The notes beneath the pieces are model-generated. The model was not told where the DNA came from and searched no databases. It saw only the letters and a list, made by a program, of their open reading frames with translations. A DNA stretch of 64,000 nt from Typhlomys cinereus (taxonomy: Eukaryota; Chordata; Mammalia; Rodentia; Platacanthomyidae). Each line of letters opens with the position of its first letter. Position 1 is the stretch's first letter. Position numbers and translations under genes: made by a program. Below, one piece after another: positions 48,211-58,950 of the stretch. The stretch lies in assembly GCA_023101885.1 (NCBI GenBank), contig JALPQD010000054.1, positions 1,228,893-1,292,892 of the forward strand. Direction: 5' to 3'.

Positions 48211-48372
48211 CTAGGCTCCCAAGTTGTGATTGGAGTTTGCTGACAACTGGCGAGAGGCGTCCGTGCAGCAGCCGCAGGCCGAAGAGGACTCCGCCGGACG
48301 GCTTCGAAGGAAAGGACCTCTTCCACCCCAGGACCCGGCCAGCACCCCGCTCGGCAGGAGGAGCGCGCAGCC

Positions 48373-49449
48373 ATGGCCGAGCCGCTGCTGTCAGAGTGTC
48401 CGCACCAGCCGCCCGCTGGCCACTGTGCAGGTGCCGCCGCCGCCGTCCGCGGGGAGCAGAACTCGGAGCGCCCCCCCGGCGCCGACGAGCGGGTGCCCGA
48501 AGGCGACAGTAGGTGGCAATCGAGAGCGTCCCCCCAGTCGGGTGGCCGTCCGGGGCCGGAGGGGGAGGAGGGCCCGGGACCCCAGCCGCCCCCCCTGCAG
48601 ACCCGCGCCTGCCCGGAACCCGGCCGTGTGGAAGCGGGCGACCCCGGCCAGAATGGGGGCGACCTGCCCCCCGGCGGGGTCTCTCCGGCCGCGGGAGGGG
48701 AGGCGGCGGCCGAGCCGCCGGCGCAGCCGTGCCGCGAGTCCCGGGCCGACAAGTTGGGGGCCCCGGGCGCCGGCGGCGACGAGGCGTGGGGCCAGCAGCA
48801 GCGACAGCTGGGCAAGAAGAAGCACCGGCGACGCCCCTCCAAGAAGAAGCGGCACTGGAAGCCCTACCACAAGCTGACCTGGGAGGAGAAGAAGAAGTTC
48901 GACGAGAGGCAGAGCCTGCGCGCCTCCCGGATCCGCGCCGAGATGTTCGCCAAGGGCCAGCCGGTCGCGCCCTACAACACCACGCAGTTCCTCATGGACG
49001 ACCACGACCAGGAGGAGCCCGACCTCAAGACCGGCCTGTACCCCCGGAGGGCCGCCGCCAAGTCCGACGACACCAGCGACGAGGACTTCATGGAGGAGGC
49101 GGGCGAGGAGGACGGGGGCAGCGACGGGATGGGGGGCGACGGCAGCGAGTTTCTGCAGCGGGACTTCTCGGAGACGTACGAGCGGTACCACGCCGAGAGC
49201 CTGCAGAACATGAGCAAGCAGGAGCTCATCAAGGAGTACCTGGAGCTGGAGAAGTGCCTCTCGCGCATGGAGGACGAGAACAACCGGCTGCGGCTGGAGA
49301 GCAAGGGGCTGGGGGGCGACGAGGCGGCGCGGGTGCGCGAGCTGGAGCTGGAGCTGGACCGGCTGCGCGCCGAGAACCTCCAGCTGCTGACGGAGAACGA
49401 ACTGCACCGGCAGCAGGAGCGGGCGCCGCTCTCCAAGTTCGGAGACTAG
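48373..49449 (+). CDS. HEXIM1: HEXIM1, inhibitor of P-TEFb
   Basis: Nuclear protein that, once bound to 7SK snRNA, inhibits CDK9/cyclin T and holds RNA polymerase II elongation in check. Intronless, 358 residues (human 359). In order: a divergent Pro/Gly/Glu-rich N-terminus (1-145), the basic 7SK-binding and nuclear-localisation patch KKKHRRRPSKKKRHWK (148-163), the PYNT motif (200-203) that inhibits CDK9, two acidic stretches (about 205-260) that mask the basic patch, and a leucine-rich C-terminal coiled coil (about 265-345) for dimerisation and cyclin T1 binding. The ATG has a strong GCAGCCATGG context and matches the known MAEP start. The paralogue HEXIM2 is shorter and should lie further right. 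Large open frames on both strands over this gene come from its GC content. Confidence 0.98.
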   Translation: MAEPLLSECPHQPPAGHCAGAAAAVRGEQNSERPPGADERVPEGDSRWQSRASPQSGGRPGPEGEEGPGPQPPPLQTRACPEPGRVEAGDPGQNGGDLPPGGVSPAAGGEAAAEPPAQPCRESRADKLGAPGAGGDEAWGQQQRQLGKKKHRRRPSKKKRHWKPYHKLTWEEKKKFDERQSLRASRIRAEMFAKGQPVAPYNTTQFLMDDHDQEEPDLKTGLYPRRAAAKSDDTSDEDFMEEAGEEDGGSDGMGGDGSEFLQRDFSETYERYHAESLQNMSKQELIKEYLELEKCLSRMEDENNRLRLESKGLGGDEAARVRELELELDRLRAENLQLLTENELHRQQERAPLSKFGD

Positions 49450-49798
49450 ACGGAGAACTTTGGGGGAGGGGGCAAAGGGGACTTTTTACAGTGCTGGAAT
49501 GTAACATTATATACATGTGTACATAAGACAGCGGATCTTTTTATGACACATAATCACAAGAGAAAATCCCCCCTTGGCTTTGGTTTGGTAAATTTAGCTA
49601 TGATGTAGCTTGTGTGCTTTCTCCTGTTCTTTAATTATGTGAAACTGAAGGGTTGCTTTTCTTGTTTTCTTCTTTAGAAGTTGTTTCTTACGTGTAAGTA
49701 ATTTGACCAAGTTATGACGCATTTTTCTGTTAAAAAAATCCCTTAAACGGATCTATAAGGTGGCCAAATCTGAGAACCATTAAATTCATTCTAGTTAT

Positions 49799-49804
49799 AA
49801 TAAA
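49799..49804 (+). terminator. HEXIM1: HEXIM1 proximal polyadenylation signal
   Basis: AATAAA about 350 bases after the stop codon. Confidence 0.45.
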
Positions 49805-51350
49805 TTTAATATTTGTAAATGTAACAGTTTCAGTGTGATTTCTAGAAATAATTCAAAATAGTATTGACTTTCTGTGATTGTACTTTGGAGGAGGAGAGCA
49901 AACAAATTAGGCAGTTTCAGAACAATAATGGGAGAATTACCAGTTTGCTTTTTTTTCTTGAATGGGTTTTAGTATGTTAGTACAATTAGGGCAAATATAA
50001 AGATTTTAATTATCTTCCATAGTTAAGTGTGCTTATTTCCTGGTATCTTGGTTTCTTTCTTGATTAACCAGTGTTATGTGTTTTGGGGATTGGAAAAGTA
50101 CAGGCAAAAGCTTAAAATTCTGCCTTCTATGCTCTTTAATAACCAAGGTTTATTAAAAGTATAAATCTATCAATTTAAATAGATAACTGACAGCCTCATC
50201 CTATAAGCTGGTTTTCGGTAGTCCATCAGTTTTCCATTGCTTGCACTAAAAAAGCAAGTTTGCCAAACGGAGATATGCTTGTGGAGAAGGCAGTTCTTTA
50301 TGTTAAGATGTTGGGAGGGGGGGAGTTCAGAGACTATTGGACTTGAAATGCTGAGGGGATCAAAGAATTCTCAACTGTCCAGAACTTAAGTGCTTTCTCT
50401 ATTTGAGAGCAAGTGAGAGAGAGAGTGAGAGCTATCCACTGTTCCATGAGAATCAAACTGAATTAGAAATGTCCTTTTCTGCAAGTCAAATGTAAAGTTT
50501 GTGGTTAAGGAGAGAGCTAAAGTCCTAGGTGATGAATAAGAAACTGCTCTGTCCAATCTCAGGCTGTGCCAATGACTGCTTGGGTTCTTAAATAGTTCTG
50601 CTCTTGAAAATGTAGAGAAGCTCTGAGAACTAATTCCTGGTCAAAATTAAAACAGTAAATTAAACAATTTCCTGTCATTAACATAAGTGTATGGAGTCTT
50701 GTAAGGTTGTTTTTTTTTGGGGGGGGGTGCAGAGACTCAGGAGGTCCTCAAATTGTTTGGCAGTTAGGAACCTCTCCTATTCCCCCTCCTACTGGGGAAC
50801 CTGCTCTAGGTATGTAGTGGAGGGGATGGAAACATCAAGAGTGGACTGCATATAATAACCATATACAAATCAGTAAATCAAGAGAAATTGTGCTAAGAGG
50901 CAATCAGGGCCCTTAAAATTGGACTGTGCTTATCCTATTTTGGAAAGTGGTCCACTGAAGACAGACATAGTGTGACCAATTTTTTCTTTGATTTAAAAAT
51001 TACATTAAATGTCTATTTTGAAATAGTTTTTAAAAATTTTTTCTTCTATGATGTCATACAGCAGCCCTAGAAAACCCAGCGTTGGATAGAAAGGCAGGAC
51101 CAACAGTGCCCTCTGGCTTTCCCATGCAGAGCCATGCTTCATTTTGACTGCATTATACACAGGATGCAGTAGTGATAACCTCTAATTTTTATCCTCTTCC
51201 TAATGAGGATTTAACTAGAAAGGATTTGTTTTTCCTACTATTAGAAACATGGAATTTCCAAAATATATCCTGGGCGAAAAAAATAAACGGGTTCATCATC
51301 AGGAAAAACAGTATGGTCTTCTTTTAAGAGGCAAATTCATTTCACTCCAA

Positions 51351-51356
51351 AATAAA
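51351..51356 (+). terminator. HEXIM1: HEXIM1 candidate distal polyadenylation signal
   Basis: AATAAA, with a second at 51282-51287, near the end of the SINE-free unique block. Confidence 0.45.
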
Positions 51357-52009
51357 TATTTAGTTTTAAATAACTGATTTACTTTGAATTATGCACATTT
51401 GTCTGAATGTTTTAAAGACAGTTAAATACCTAATGCTGTTCTAGTAGAGAGGACGCTAAGTTGCCTGTAGTAACAGGGTTGTGATGACAAATGATCCTCC
51501 AACACCACCCTGCTTGCCTTTCTTGCAAGTCCTTTGCCAAACATTTTAACAGTTGTTCGAAAGATCTGGCTTGCAAACTTGAGATTTTAGTTTGTTCCCT
51601 TTCTTATACTGGGGCATGACTATTAAACCAGAGAAAACTATTTCCCAGACTGACACAGATAGGTAGACAGAACTTTTCTTGGACTAGCCAATAACATTAA
51701 GGCCCTTAGGAGAAAGAATTCTTCAGATTTCAGTTTTAGGGGACAGAGGAAATCAAGATTGGTTTAGTTCTGAAAAACAGGACTAAATGTCTCTAAAGAC
51801 ACAGCAGATCAGGGATATCAGTTGCTAGAGTGCTTCCCCAACATGCACAGAACCTGGGGCATAACCAGTGCCTATAATTCCAACTCTTGAGAGGCTCAAA
51901 AGAATCAAGAATTTATATTCATATTCAGTCATCATATAGTGAGTTCAAGGCCAGCCTGAGCTACATAAAACCCTGTTTCAAAAAAAAAAAAAAAAGAAAG
52001 AAAGAAAGA

Positions 52010-52290
52010 AAGGGATAGAGAGAGACTGTCTCACAAGCACAAGGTCCTGAATTTGGATTCCAGGTTCCATGTAAAAACACCAGGCGGAAACGGAGGCCTG
52101 CACTTCCAACCCTGGTGGGCAGAGCCTGGGAAATCCCAGGGGGGAGCAAGAAGGAGGCAGAAGCAATCCAGAATTATTCCCAAAGTCACCCTTGGTCCTC
52201 CATAGGGACACACAGTACCCTCTGATACACACATGTGCATAAGCACAAGTGTGCACACATATACACAAAAAGAAAGAAAGAAAGAAAGAA
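52010..52290 (+). mobile_element. B2-superfamily SINE, subfamily A (sense, head truncated)
   Basis: CTGTCTCACAAGCACAAGG, CCATGTAAAAACACCAGGCG, GGGAAATCCCAGG and CACAGTACCCTCTGATAC, with GAAA runs before and after. Confidence 0.8.
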
Positions 52291-52804
52291 AAAAGGTTCA
52301 AGGCTATCCTCAGCTGCATAATGGTTTTAAGGCCCAACTGGAATATATGAGGGTGTCAAAGGTGCCGGAGAGAGTTCAGTAAGTAAAAGTACTTTACCAT
52401 GAAACTATGAGAACCCAAATACCATCCTTAAAAACCACATTAAAAAGAAAGGTGTATTGCACACTTTTAATCCCAGAATTGGGCAGGTGGATATAGGCTG
52501 ATGGGGCTCACTGGCCAACCATTCTAGCTCAACTGGCAACCTGTGAGTTCCTGGGAGAGACCCCTCTCTTAAAAACCAAGGTGGATAGTTCCTGAGAAAC
52601 AACTTCTGAATTTGTTCTCTGACCTCCACAGGCACACATATACACAGATAAATAAGATGGCTGGAGCCTAAGAAATGATACCTGAGACTTGTCTTCTGGC
52701 TTCCACACACATGCATACTCACAAACATGCAGCACACACGTATAAACTCATTATTAAGGAAAAAAAGAGCAACATTAAGAAAAAAAGATGAACAAATAAG
52801 TAAA

Positions 52805-52945
52805 GTGTACTGTGTAACAGTGCTGGATGTGGTCCCAGCACTTGGGAAGGCAGAATAATCACGAGGTCATCTTCTACCACACAGCAAGCTGGAGGCCAGC
52901 CTGGACTACATGAGCTTGTGTCTCAAAAAAAAAAAAAAAAAAAAC
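52805..52945 (+). mobile_element. B1-like SINE (sense)
   Basis: GGTCCCAGCACTTGGGAAGG, GGAGGCCAGCCTGGACTAC and TTGTGTCTCAAAAA with a poly-A tail. Confidence 0.75.
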
Positions 52946-53204
52946 CAAAAACACTCTGTGTATGAGAAAGGCAATGTAATGTACTATTGGCAGTATTGTT
53001 ACTAATTTTGCTAAGACTCAAACAGTTGTACATTTGATTAATGTTTTAAGTTTTCTCTTCCAGAATAAAAATCCTTTGCTTGAGGTAATATAAACACACT
53101 TCAAAGCCAAATATAGTGCTGCATACCTTCAATCCCAGCAGGGAAGTAGAGGAAGATTGTTTTGAGTTGGAGACTTACATAGGCTACATGCCAAAACCCA
53201 CAAA

Positions 53205-53285
53205 CTGGGGATGTAGCCCAGTGATAAGAGCACTTGCCTAGGATGTGCAAGGTTGTGGTCAATCTTCAGCATCATAAAAACAAAG
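53205..53285 (+). mobile_element. ID-like SINE (sense)
   Basis: AACTGGGGATGTAGCCCAG and TGATAAGAGCACTTGCCTAG keep the tRNA-Ala-derived ID order. The B box is degraded. Confidence 0.6.
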
Positions 53286-53487
53286 AACAAGGGCTGGAAA
53301 GCTCAATGGCACTAACTATGCAAAGACGAGGACCTGAGTTTGAATTCACAATCCACACAATTCAGACGTGTATCTGTAATCTTAAATGCCCTTACAGAGA
53401 GTTGGGACGGGAGACAGGAGAATCCAGGAAGCTCCCAGGCCAGTTAGTCTGGAGGACTGGGCATAAAACAAAAAGATCTTCACCTTC

Positions 53488-53750
53488 ATAAATTTATTTA
53501 CTTATTTTTTGATTATGTGTACCAGAGGACACTTGAGTGTGCCTGTGGCGGCCCAAAGGTGACATCAGGAATCACCCTGGATTGCTCTACCTCCTTATTG
53601 CTTTGCTTTGGGGTTTCCCAGGCTTCACCTTCCAGGGCCAGAAGTGCAGGCCACTGCCTCTTCTGCCAGTTTGGCGTTTTTATGGATCTGGACTTAGGTC
53701 CTTCTGCTTGGGAGGCAGAGCTTTGACCTCTGAGCCATCTCGCCAGCCCA
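53488..53750 (-). mobile_element. B2-superfamily SINE, subfamily A (antisense)
   Basis: ACCAGAGGACACTTGAGTG, GGAATCACCCTGGATTGC and GAGCCATCTCGCCAGCCC. Confidence 0.83.
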
Positions 53751-53769
53751 GTGACTATAAAAGTTAGAG

Positions 53770-53970
53770 AACTGGTCCAGAGAGACAGCTCAGGGGTTGA
53801 TTTTGCTTCTCAAGCAGAAGGTCCTGAGTTCTGATCCCAGGTCTCACAGAAAAACACCAGGCAGAAACAGCAGCGGCCTACACTTCTGGCCCGGGTGGGC
53901 AGCGCCTGGGAAATCCCAGAGCAAAGCCAAAAGAAGTTATAGGCAATCCAGGATGATTCCTGGTAGAAAA
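53770..53970 (+). mobile_element. B2-superfamily SINE, subfamily A (sense, 3' truncated)
   Basis: GGTCCAGAGAGACAGCTCAGG through AATCCAGGATGATTCC. It faces away from the copy just before it. Confidence 0.8.
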
Positions 53971-54417
53971 GTAGGCTATAAGTACTTGTATCAATGTACT
54001 TAAGTAAACTTGAATGTGATCTTATTGTGAGATCAGGTCTCATTTTGTAGCTCAGGCTGGCTGGAGTTCCTAACACAGGCTAGCTTCAAACCCAGGCAAT
54101 CCTCCTGTTTCAGTCTCCTGAGCACTGTGATTATAGACATGCACCTGCATACTTGGCTCTGGCTGTTTTCTTGAGGGAAAAGCTTTCTGATAATTACACA
54201 GGTTAGATTATTGGAATATAAATTCCACTTTACTGTTTCAAACACTGTGTCTTGTTAGAAATAAAAAGTAGTGTTTTAAAAATCTGTACATATTTGAGAC
54301 AAGGTCTTGCTCAATAGCCGGGTTGACCTCAAATTTGTAACTGCCACGTCTTAACTTCCCACACATTGGGACTACAAGTGTAGGCCACCACACACCACAG
54401 TGACTTTCTTAGTCCTA

Positions 54418-54620
54418 TTTACTTATTAAGAAAATTTACTTGAAAGTTTGTGCACATGTGCTATAGCATACTTGTGTCACCGCATGTGTGTTACATGTGG
54501 TGTTCAGAGGGCAGTTTTTGGGAGTTGATTCTCTCCTATTATGTGGGCGTTCAGGGACTGCACTCAGGTTACAGGTTTGCAGGCTGGTCACTTTACCTGC
54601 TAATCTGTCTCACTGCCACT
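54418..54620 (-). mobile_element. B3-like SINE (antisense)
   Basis: GGGAGTTGATTCTCTCC, ATGTGGGCGTTCAGGGA and CTTTACCTGCTAATCTGTCTC. Confidence 0.65.
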
Positions 54621-55482
54621 AATTTGTTTCTTCGAGATAAGATCTTTCTATAGACTCTTGCTAGATTGGAAAATTCACTATGAAGCTCAGATTGGTCTCA
54701 AACATGTTGCATTCCACCTGCCTTTCCTCTAGAATGCTGGGATATAGATGCACATCAAGAGCTCACTGTGTTGCCCAGGCTGGCCTCAAACTCCCACTAC
54801 TTTAGCCTCCCCAGTAACCTGGCACACTCTGACACCCTGCTTAGAAAAAGCGTTCTTCTTCCTCTTCCTCCTCCTGTTCTTCTCTTCTTCCTCCTCTTCA
54901 TCCTTCTTTTTAATTGTCAGGGTTCTCATTTAGCTGTAGCCAAGGCTAGCCTTAAATTTCTGATCTTCCTGTCTCAATCTCCCAAGTGCTAGATTACCGG
55001 AGTGACCAACATGTCTCATGTCTGTCTCAGAAAAGTTTCACTGATAGAAAATGTCAGATTCAGCCTCTCCAACACTGGGATGGCTGGCTAAAGGATAATG
55101 ATAGTCATGCTTTGCAGAGAGAAGAAAATATATGCTGTTCTGAGAAACACTGAAGCTTTGACCAATTTTTGCCATGTGTCTTTGAATACTGGAAAGTTTT
55201 CCATTATGGTTCTTGTTGAAGAAAAAAAGGGTTTAGGTTTTCAATCAGTAATTTAGCTCTTATGAATCTTCCCAAGGTGCTGGGGATGTAGTTGATAGAA
55301 TGCCTATCAACATGTCTCTAGAATTATCCCGAGCACCCCCCAGGATCCCATACATTTGATGTGGTGACATATACCTATAATCTTAGCACATAAGGAGAGA
55401 AGGCATAAGGGTCAGGATTTATGTCCACCCTGCACTAAATACTGAGTTTGAGGTCAGTCAAGTGTACATCAGGCCTGTTTCT

Positions 55483-55486
<4 letters not shown>

Positions 55487-55548
<62 letters not shown>

Positions 55549-55755
55549 TGTGTGGTGTCTTGTGGAGATCCAAGGTGGTTTCGGGAACCATCCTGGATTG
55601 CTCTACCTCCTTACTGCTTTGCTCTGGAGTTTCCAGAGCCAGAAGCACAAGCTGCTGCCATTTCTGCTGTGTTTTTATGTGAGATCTGGGATCTGAATTC
55701 AGATCCTTCTGCTTGTGAGGCAGAGGGTTAACCCCTGAGCCATTCCTCTGCAGCT
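55487..55755 (-). mobile_element. B2-superfamily SINE, subfamily A (antisense) with GA run
   Basis: A GA run of about 60 bases (55487-55546) takes the place of the CA tail, followed by TGGAGATCCAAGGTGG, CATCCTGGATTGCTC and CCCCTGAGCCATTCCTC. Confidence 0.83.
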
Positions 55756-56020
55756 CTCTACTACCTTATTCTTTGAAGCTGGATTTCTAATTAAATCCAA
55801 AGCTAACCTATATGGTTAATCTGACTTGTCAGTTTGCCTTGAGGATTCTCAGTTTCCACCTTCCAGGGCTGGAATTACAGGAGGGCCAACACACTAACCA
55901 AACATTTTTTATGTGGGATCTGGAGATTTGAACTGTGATTCATTTAGTTGTGTGGCAAATATTTTAACCACTGAGCTATCTCCCCATGATCCTTAGGAAA
56001 AAAAAAAAAAGAAAAGAAAA

Positions 56021-56260
56021 GGACTGGAAAGATGGCTCAGGGGTTAAAATTCTGTCTCACAAGCAGAAGGTCCTGAGTTTGGATCCCAGATCCCACATAA
56101 AAACGCCTGGCAGAACCAGCCCTTCTGGCCCTGGTGGGTGGAGCCTGGGAAATCCTAGATAAAAGCAGGAAGGTAAACCGATCCAGGATGATTCCATAAG
56201 TCATCCTTGGTCCTCCACAGGGACATACACACACACACACACACACAAACACTAAATATT
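56021..56260 (+). mobile_element. B2-superfamily SINE, subfamily A (sense)
   Basis: GGACTGGAAAGATGGCTCAGG through GGTCCTCCACAGGGACATAC with a CA tail. It is missing a few body bases. Confidence 0.83.
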
Positions 56261-56745
56261 AAAAAAGAAAAAAATTAAGAGTCTCTTTGTGACTTAAGCT
56301 AGCCTCAAATCTACTATAGAGTCCAGGCTGATCCTGAATTTTGGACAATTCTCCTGATTTAATCTTCTCAGTGTTGGGATTATAGAAAGGAGCCACCACA
56401 CTCATTTTAAACTTTTTTTCTATAGTAGAAATTTAGGAGTTGGGAAAATGGCTCAAAAGAAAGTGCTTGCAGTGCAAGCATGAGTTTGGATTCCCAGTAC
56501 ATATGCATGTATACTGGGCATGGCTGTGTGCCCCAAGTCCTGAAATTTACCAGCCAGTCAGTCTAGCCAGTCAGGAAACTCCAGATTCTACAACAGACCC
56601 TGTTTTATAAAATATGGGGAGAGCAATAGAAGAAGACACAGGCTGTCAAAATATAGCCTCCATTAGTGCACGCAGGGGTATACATATGAACACACAAGTG
56701 CACATACACCACATGAACAAAGAAAGGAGAGAGAGAAATAGAGGG

Positions 56746-57102
56746 TGTAATGGTTACTCTTAACTACTGCTGTGAGAGAACACTCAAAGTCAATCAACTG
56801 AAGGGAGAAAGGGAGGTTTATTCAGCTTGCGGTTCCAGAGGGGAGGTACAGTCTCTCAAAGCAGAGGCGGCATGGCTGGCTGGCCAAGGCTGGAGGAGGC
56901 TAAGTCACCGCAGACATCTTGGAAGCTGAGAGCTGCAGACCACTTGCTGCAAAGGCAGACTTCTCCTGGAGGTAGGGGTGGGACTCATCCACCTCAAGGC
57001 CCACCCCTTGTCACTGCCTTCCTCAGCAAGGCTCCACCTCTCAAGGTGCCATGACCTTGCCAAACACATGAGACTGTGGGGGACACACTTCAAACCATGA
57101 CA
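56746..57102 (-). repeat. 3' LTR of the MaLR-type element
   Basis: Pairs with 58596-58950. On the plus strand it starts TGTAATGG and ends CCATGACA, so the LTR has the standard TG...CA ends in the sense direction. Confidence 0.88.
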
Positions 57103-57864
57103 TTCCACCCCTGGCCCCCACAGACTCATTGCCATCTCATTATGCAAACCATACTCAGTCCAACTTAGTCTTCATAGACTACATCAGTAGTCCCAACACA
57201 GTCCTAAAGTCCAAAGTCCAAAGCCTCCTGTAAAATCAAAATACAAGTTACATACTTCCAAGATACAATGGCACAGAATAAATATCCCCATTCCAAAGGG
57301 AAGGAATGGGGGCACATCCAGGAAAGACCAGTCCATAACAAGCCCGAAAACCAGCAGAGCAAACTCCAAATCTTGTAGCTCCAAGTCCAACAGGTGAGCC
57401 TCTCCTTGAAATCATCTCAGTTCCAAAGGGCTTTGGTTCCACCCCTTCAATGCGGCTGCCCATAGAACATGTTGCTCTCTTGAGTTGACTCCTCCCAGGG
57501 TATACAGCTCTCCTTAGCAGGTGTCCCACGTTGTCTCTGGCATCTCTAACATCTTTACTTCTCAATGGCAAACCAGGCTTTAACTCCACAGCACAAACTG
57601 CCTTTCTTGGGCCTCTAAACTGCGGACGTTCTGCCACATGCTGCCTGGCTTCCATCATTTTTGGAAATCTTGGAGGATCCCACCATCTCCTCCCTCTTGC
57701 ATCCTTGATGCCTCTAAAACCAGAACCATGTGGACGACTTTGCAAAGACTGGTCTCTTTGAATCACAGCTGATTCTGCTTCTCTATGCTGACCATGGGGA
57801 AAAGCTCTTCCACACCTGTACAGTTGTTTTATAGAAGTGGATCCTTGCTTTGGAACTCCACCCT

Positions 57865-58392
57865 TTAGCTCATTTCTTCTAAAAGGGTTTGCATTCTATG
57901 GATGGGAGCCTTCTCTGAAGATCTTGTTCTCAAACTAGGGCCTCTTCTATTATCCAAATTGAGAGCAGGCTTTGATTTACAAATGGAGCTAATCTCTTTA
58001 ACAGCCATTTTGTTCCCTGCTTCTTCCTGGTTCAATGCTTTAAGTTTGGCATTATATTTTTCATCATTGGATCTTATAGTTTTTGCTTCTTCCTGCCTGA
58101 TTCTTTGCTCTTTGTCATAACTCTGAAGACAACTAAAAAGAAGCCATATCACATTGTCAAGACTACATTTCTTTGAAATTTCCTCCGCTAAGCACTCCAG
58201 CTTAACTTCAGGCAAGCTTTCAGGACGAGGGCAAAACTTCACTAAACTCTCGGCCAACACATGGCTCCATGTGTCACTCGTCCAGTTGCAAACACAGTCT
58301 CTGTTCCCCTCTGGACCATCACAAACTGGGCTTCCACTGCCTGCATCTCTCACAGCATTGCTCTCCTCTGAGCTCTCACAAGAAAGGCCCAT
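57865..58392 (-). pseudogene. internal ORF of the MaLR-type element
   Basis: An open frame of about 175 codons inside the element, in its sense strand, with a Lys/Glu-rich coiled-coil-like stretch in the middle. It has no match I recognise to a retroviral enzyme. MaLR elements are known to carry a remnant gag-like frame, and this may be such a remnant. Confidence 0.5.
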
Positions 58393-58595
58393 TTGGCCCC
58401 CTCACCAAGATGCAAAGGCTTTCCCAGCACAAAGTTCCAAAGTTCTCCCAGAAGATAGTTCCAAAGGCATACTAGCCACACCATAGCATTGGCCATACTG
58501 CTGGGTACCAACTTCTCTCAGCTTCACAAACAACTTTACAATGTGGTACCAGCTGTTAATCTCACAGCAATACGCCACTACCGGGTACCGATTTC

Positions 58596-58950
58596 TGTTA
58601 ACGGTTACTCTTAACTATTGCTGTGAGAGAATACTCAGTCAATCAACTTAAGGGAGAAAGGGAGGTTTATTCAGCTTGCGGTTCCAGAGGGGAGGCAGTT
58701 TCTCAATGGCAGAGGCGGCATGGCTGGCTGGCCAAGGCTGGAGGAGGCTAAGTCACCGCAGACATCTTGGAAGCTGAGAGCTGCAGACCGCTTGCTGCAA
58801 AGGCAGACTTCTCCTGGAAGTAGGGTGGGACTCATCCACCTCAAGGCCCACCCCTTGTGACTGCCTTCCTCCAGCAAGGCTCCACCTCTCAAGGTGCCAT
58901 GACCTTGCCAAACACAGGAGACTGGGGGGGACACATTTCAAATCATGACA
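58596..58950 (-). repeat. 5' LTR of the MaLR-type element
   Basis: Pairs with 56746-57102; about 15-20 differences including small indels by eye. The sense direction starts TGTCATGA. The plus-strand TTTATT within it is the LTR polyadenylation signal in antisense. Confidence 0.88.

Larger units (their letters stand above)
47690..48372 (+). other. HEXIM1: HEXIM1 5' untranslated region
   Basis: About 680 bases from the inferred TATA-driven start to the ATG, with no splice sites needed. It has a GA-rich first part, a seven-codon uORF at 47835-47858 and five TTTAACCC-type repeats at 47937-48210. Confidence 0.7.
49450..51360 (+). other. HEXIM1: HEXIM1 3' untranslated region (inferred)
   Basis: AT-rich unique sequence with no SINE for 1.9 kb after the stop, in sharp contrast to the SINE-dense DNA that follows from about 51,800. 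AATAAA signals occur at 49799-49804, 51282-51287 and 51351-51356, so short and long isoforms are possible. Confidence 0.6.
51361..56745. other. intergenic, SINE-rich
   Basis: Between the HEXIM1 3'UTR and the LTR element. It has six B2-superfamily copies, B1-, ID- and B3-like copies, and a GA run. No gene recognised. Confidence 0.7.
56746..58950 (-). mobile_element. complete MaLR-type (ERVL-MaLR-like) LTR retrotransposon, antisense
   Basis: Two direct repeats of 357 and 355 bases flank about 1.5 kb. In the minus-strand sense each LTR runs from TGTCATG to a terminal CA (ACA), with AATAAA near the 3' end. After the 5' LTR comes a GGTACC-containing site like the tRNA-Leu primer site of ERVL/MaLR elements. 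Before the 3' LTR is a purine-rich GGGGCCAGGGGTGGAA tract. The internal part resembles MaLR internal sequence and has no pol-like frame, so it is non-autonomous. The LTRs differ by only a few percent by eye. A clear target-site duplication was not seen because the flanks are purine-rich. Confidence 0.85.

Noticed and set aside
48391..49407. 338-codon antisense frame and 337-codon second plus-strand frame (48513-49526) over HEXIM1
   Set aside because: They mirror the GC-rich codon use of HEXIM1, show low-complexity Leu/Val or Arg/Gly content and match no known protein.
57865..58392. Intergenic host gene on the minus strand
   Set aside because: It sits between two matching LTRs in the sense of the element, so it belongs to the retrotransposon.
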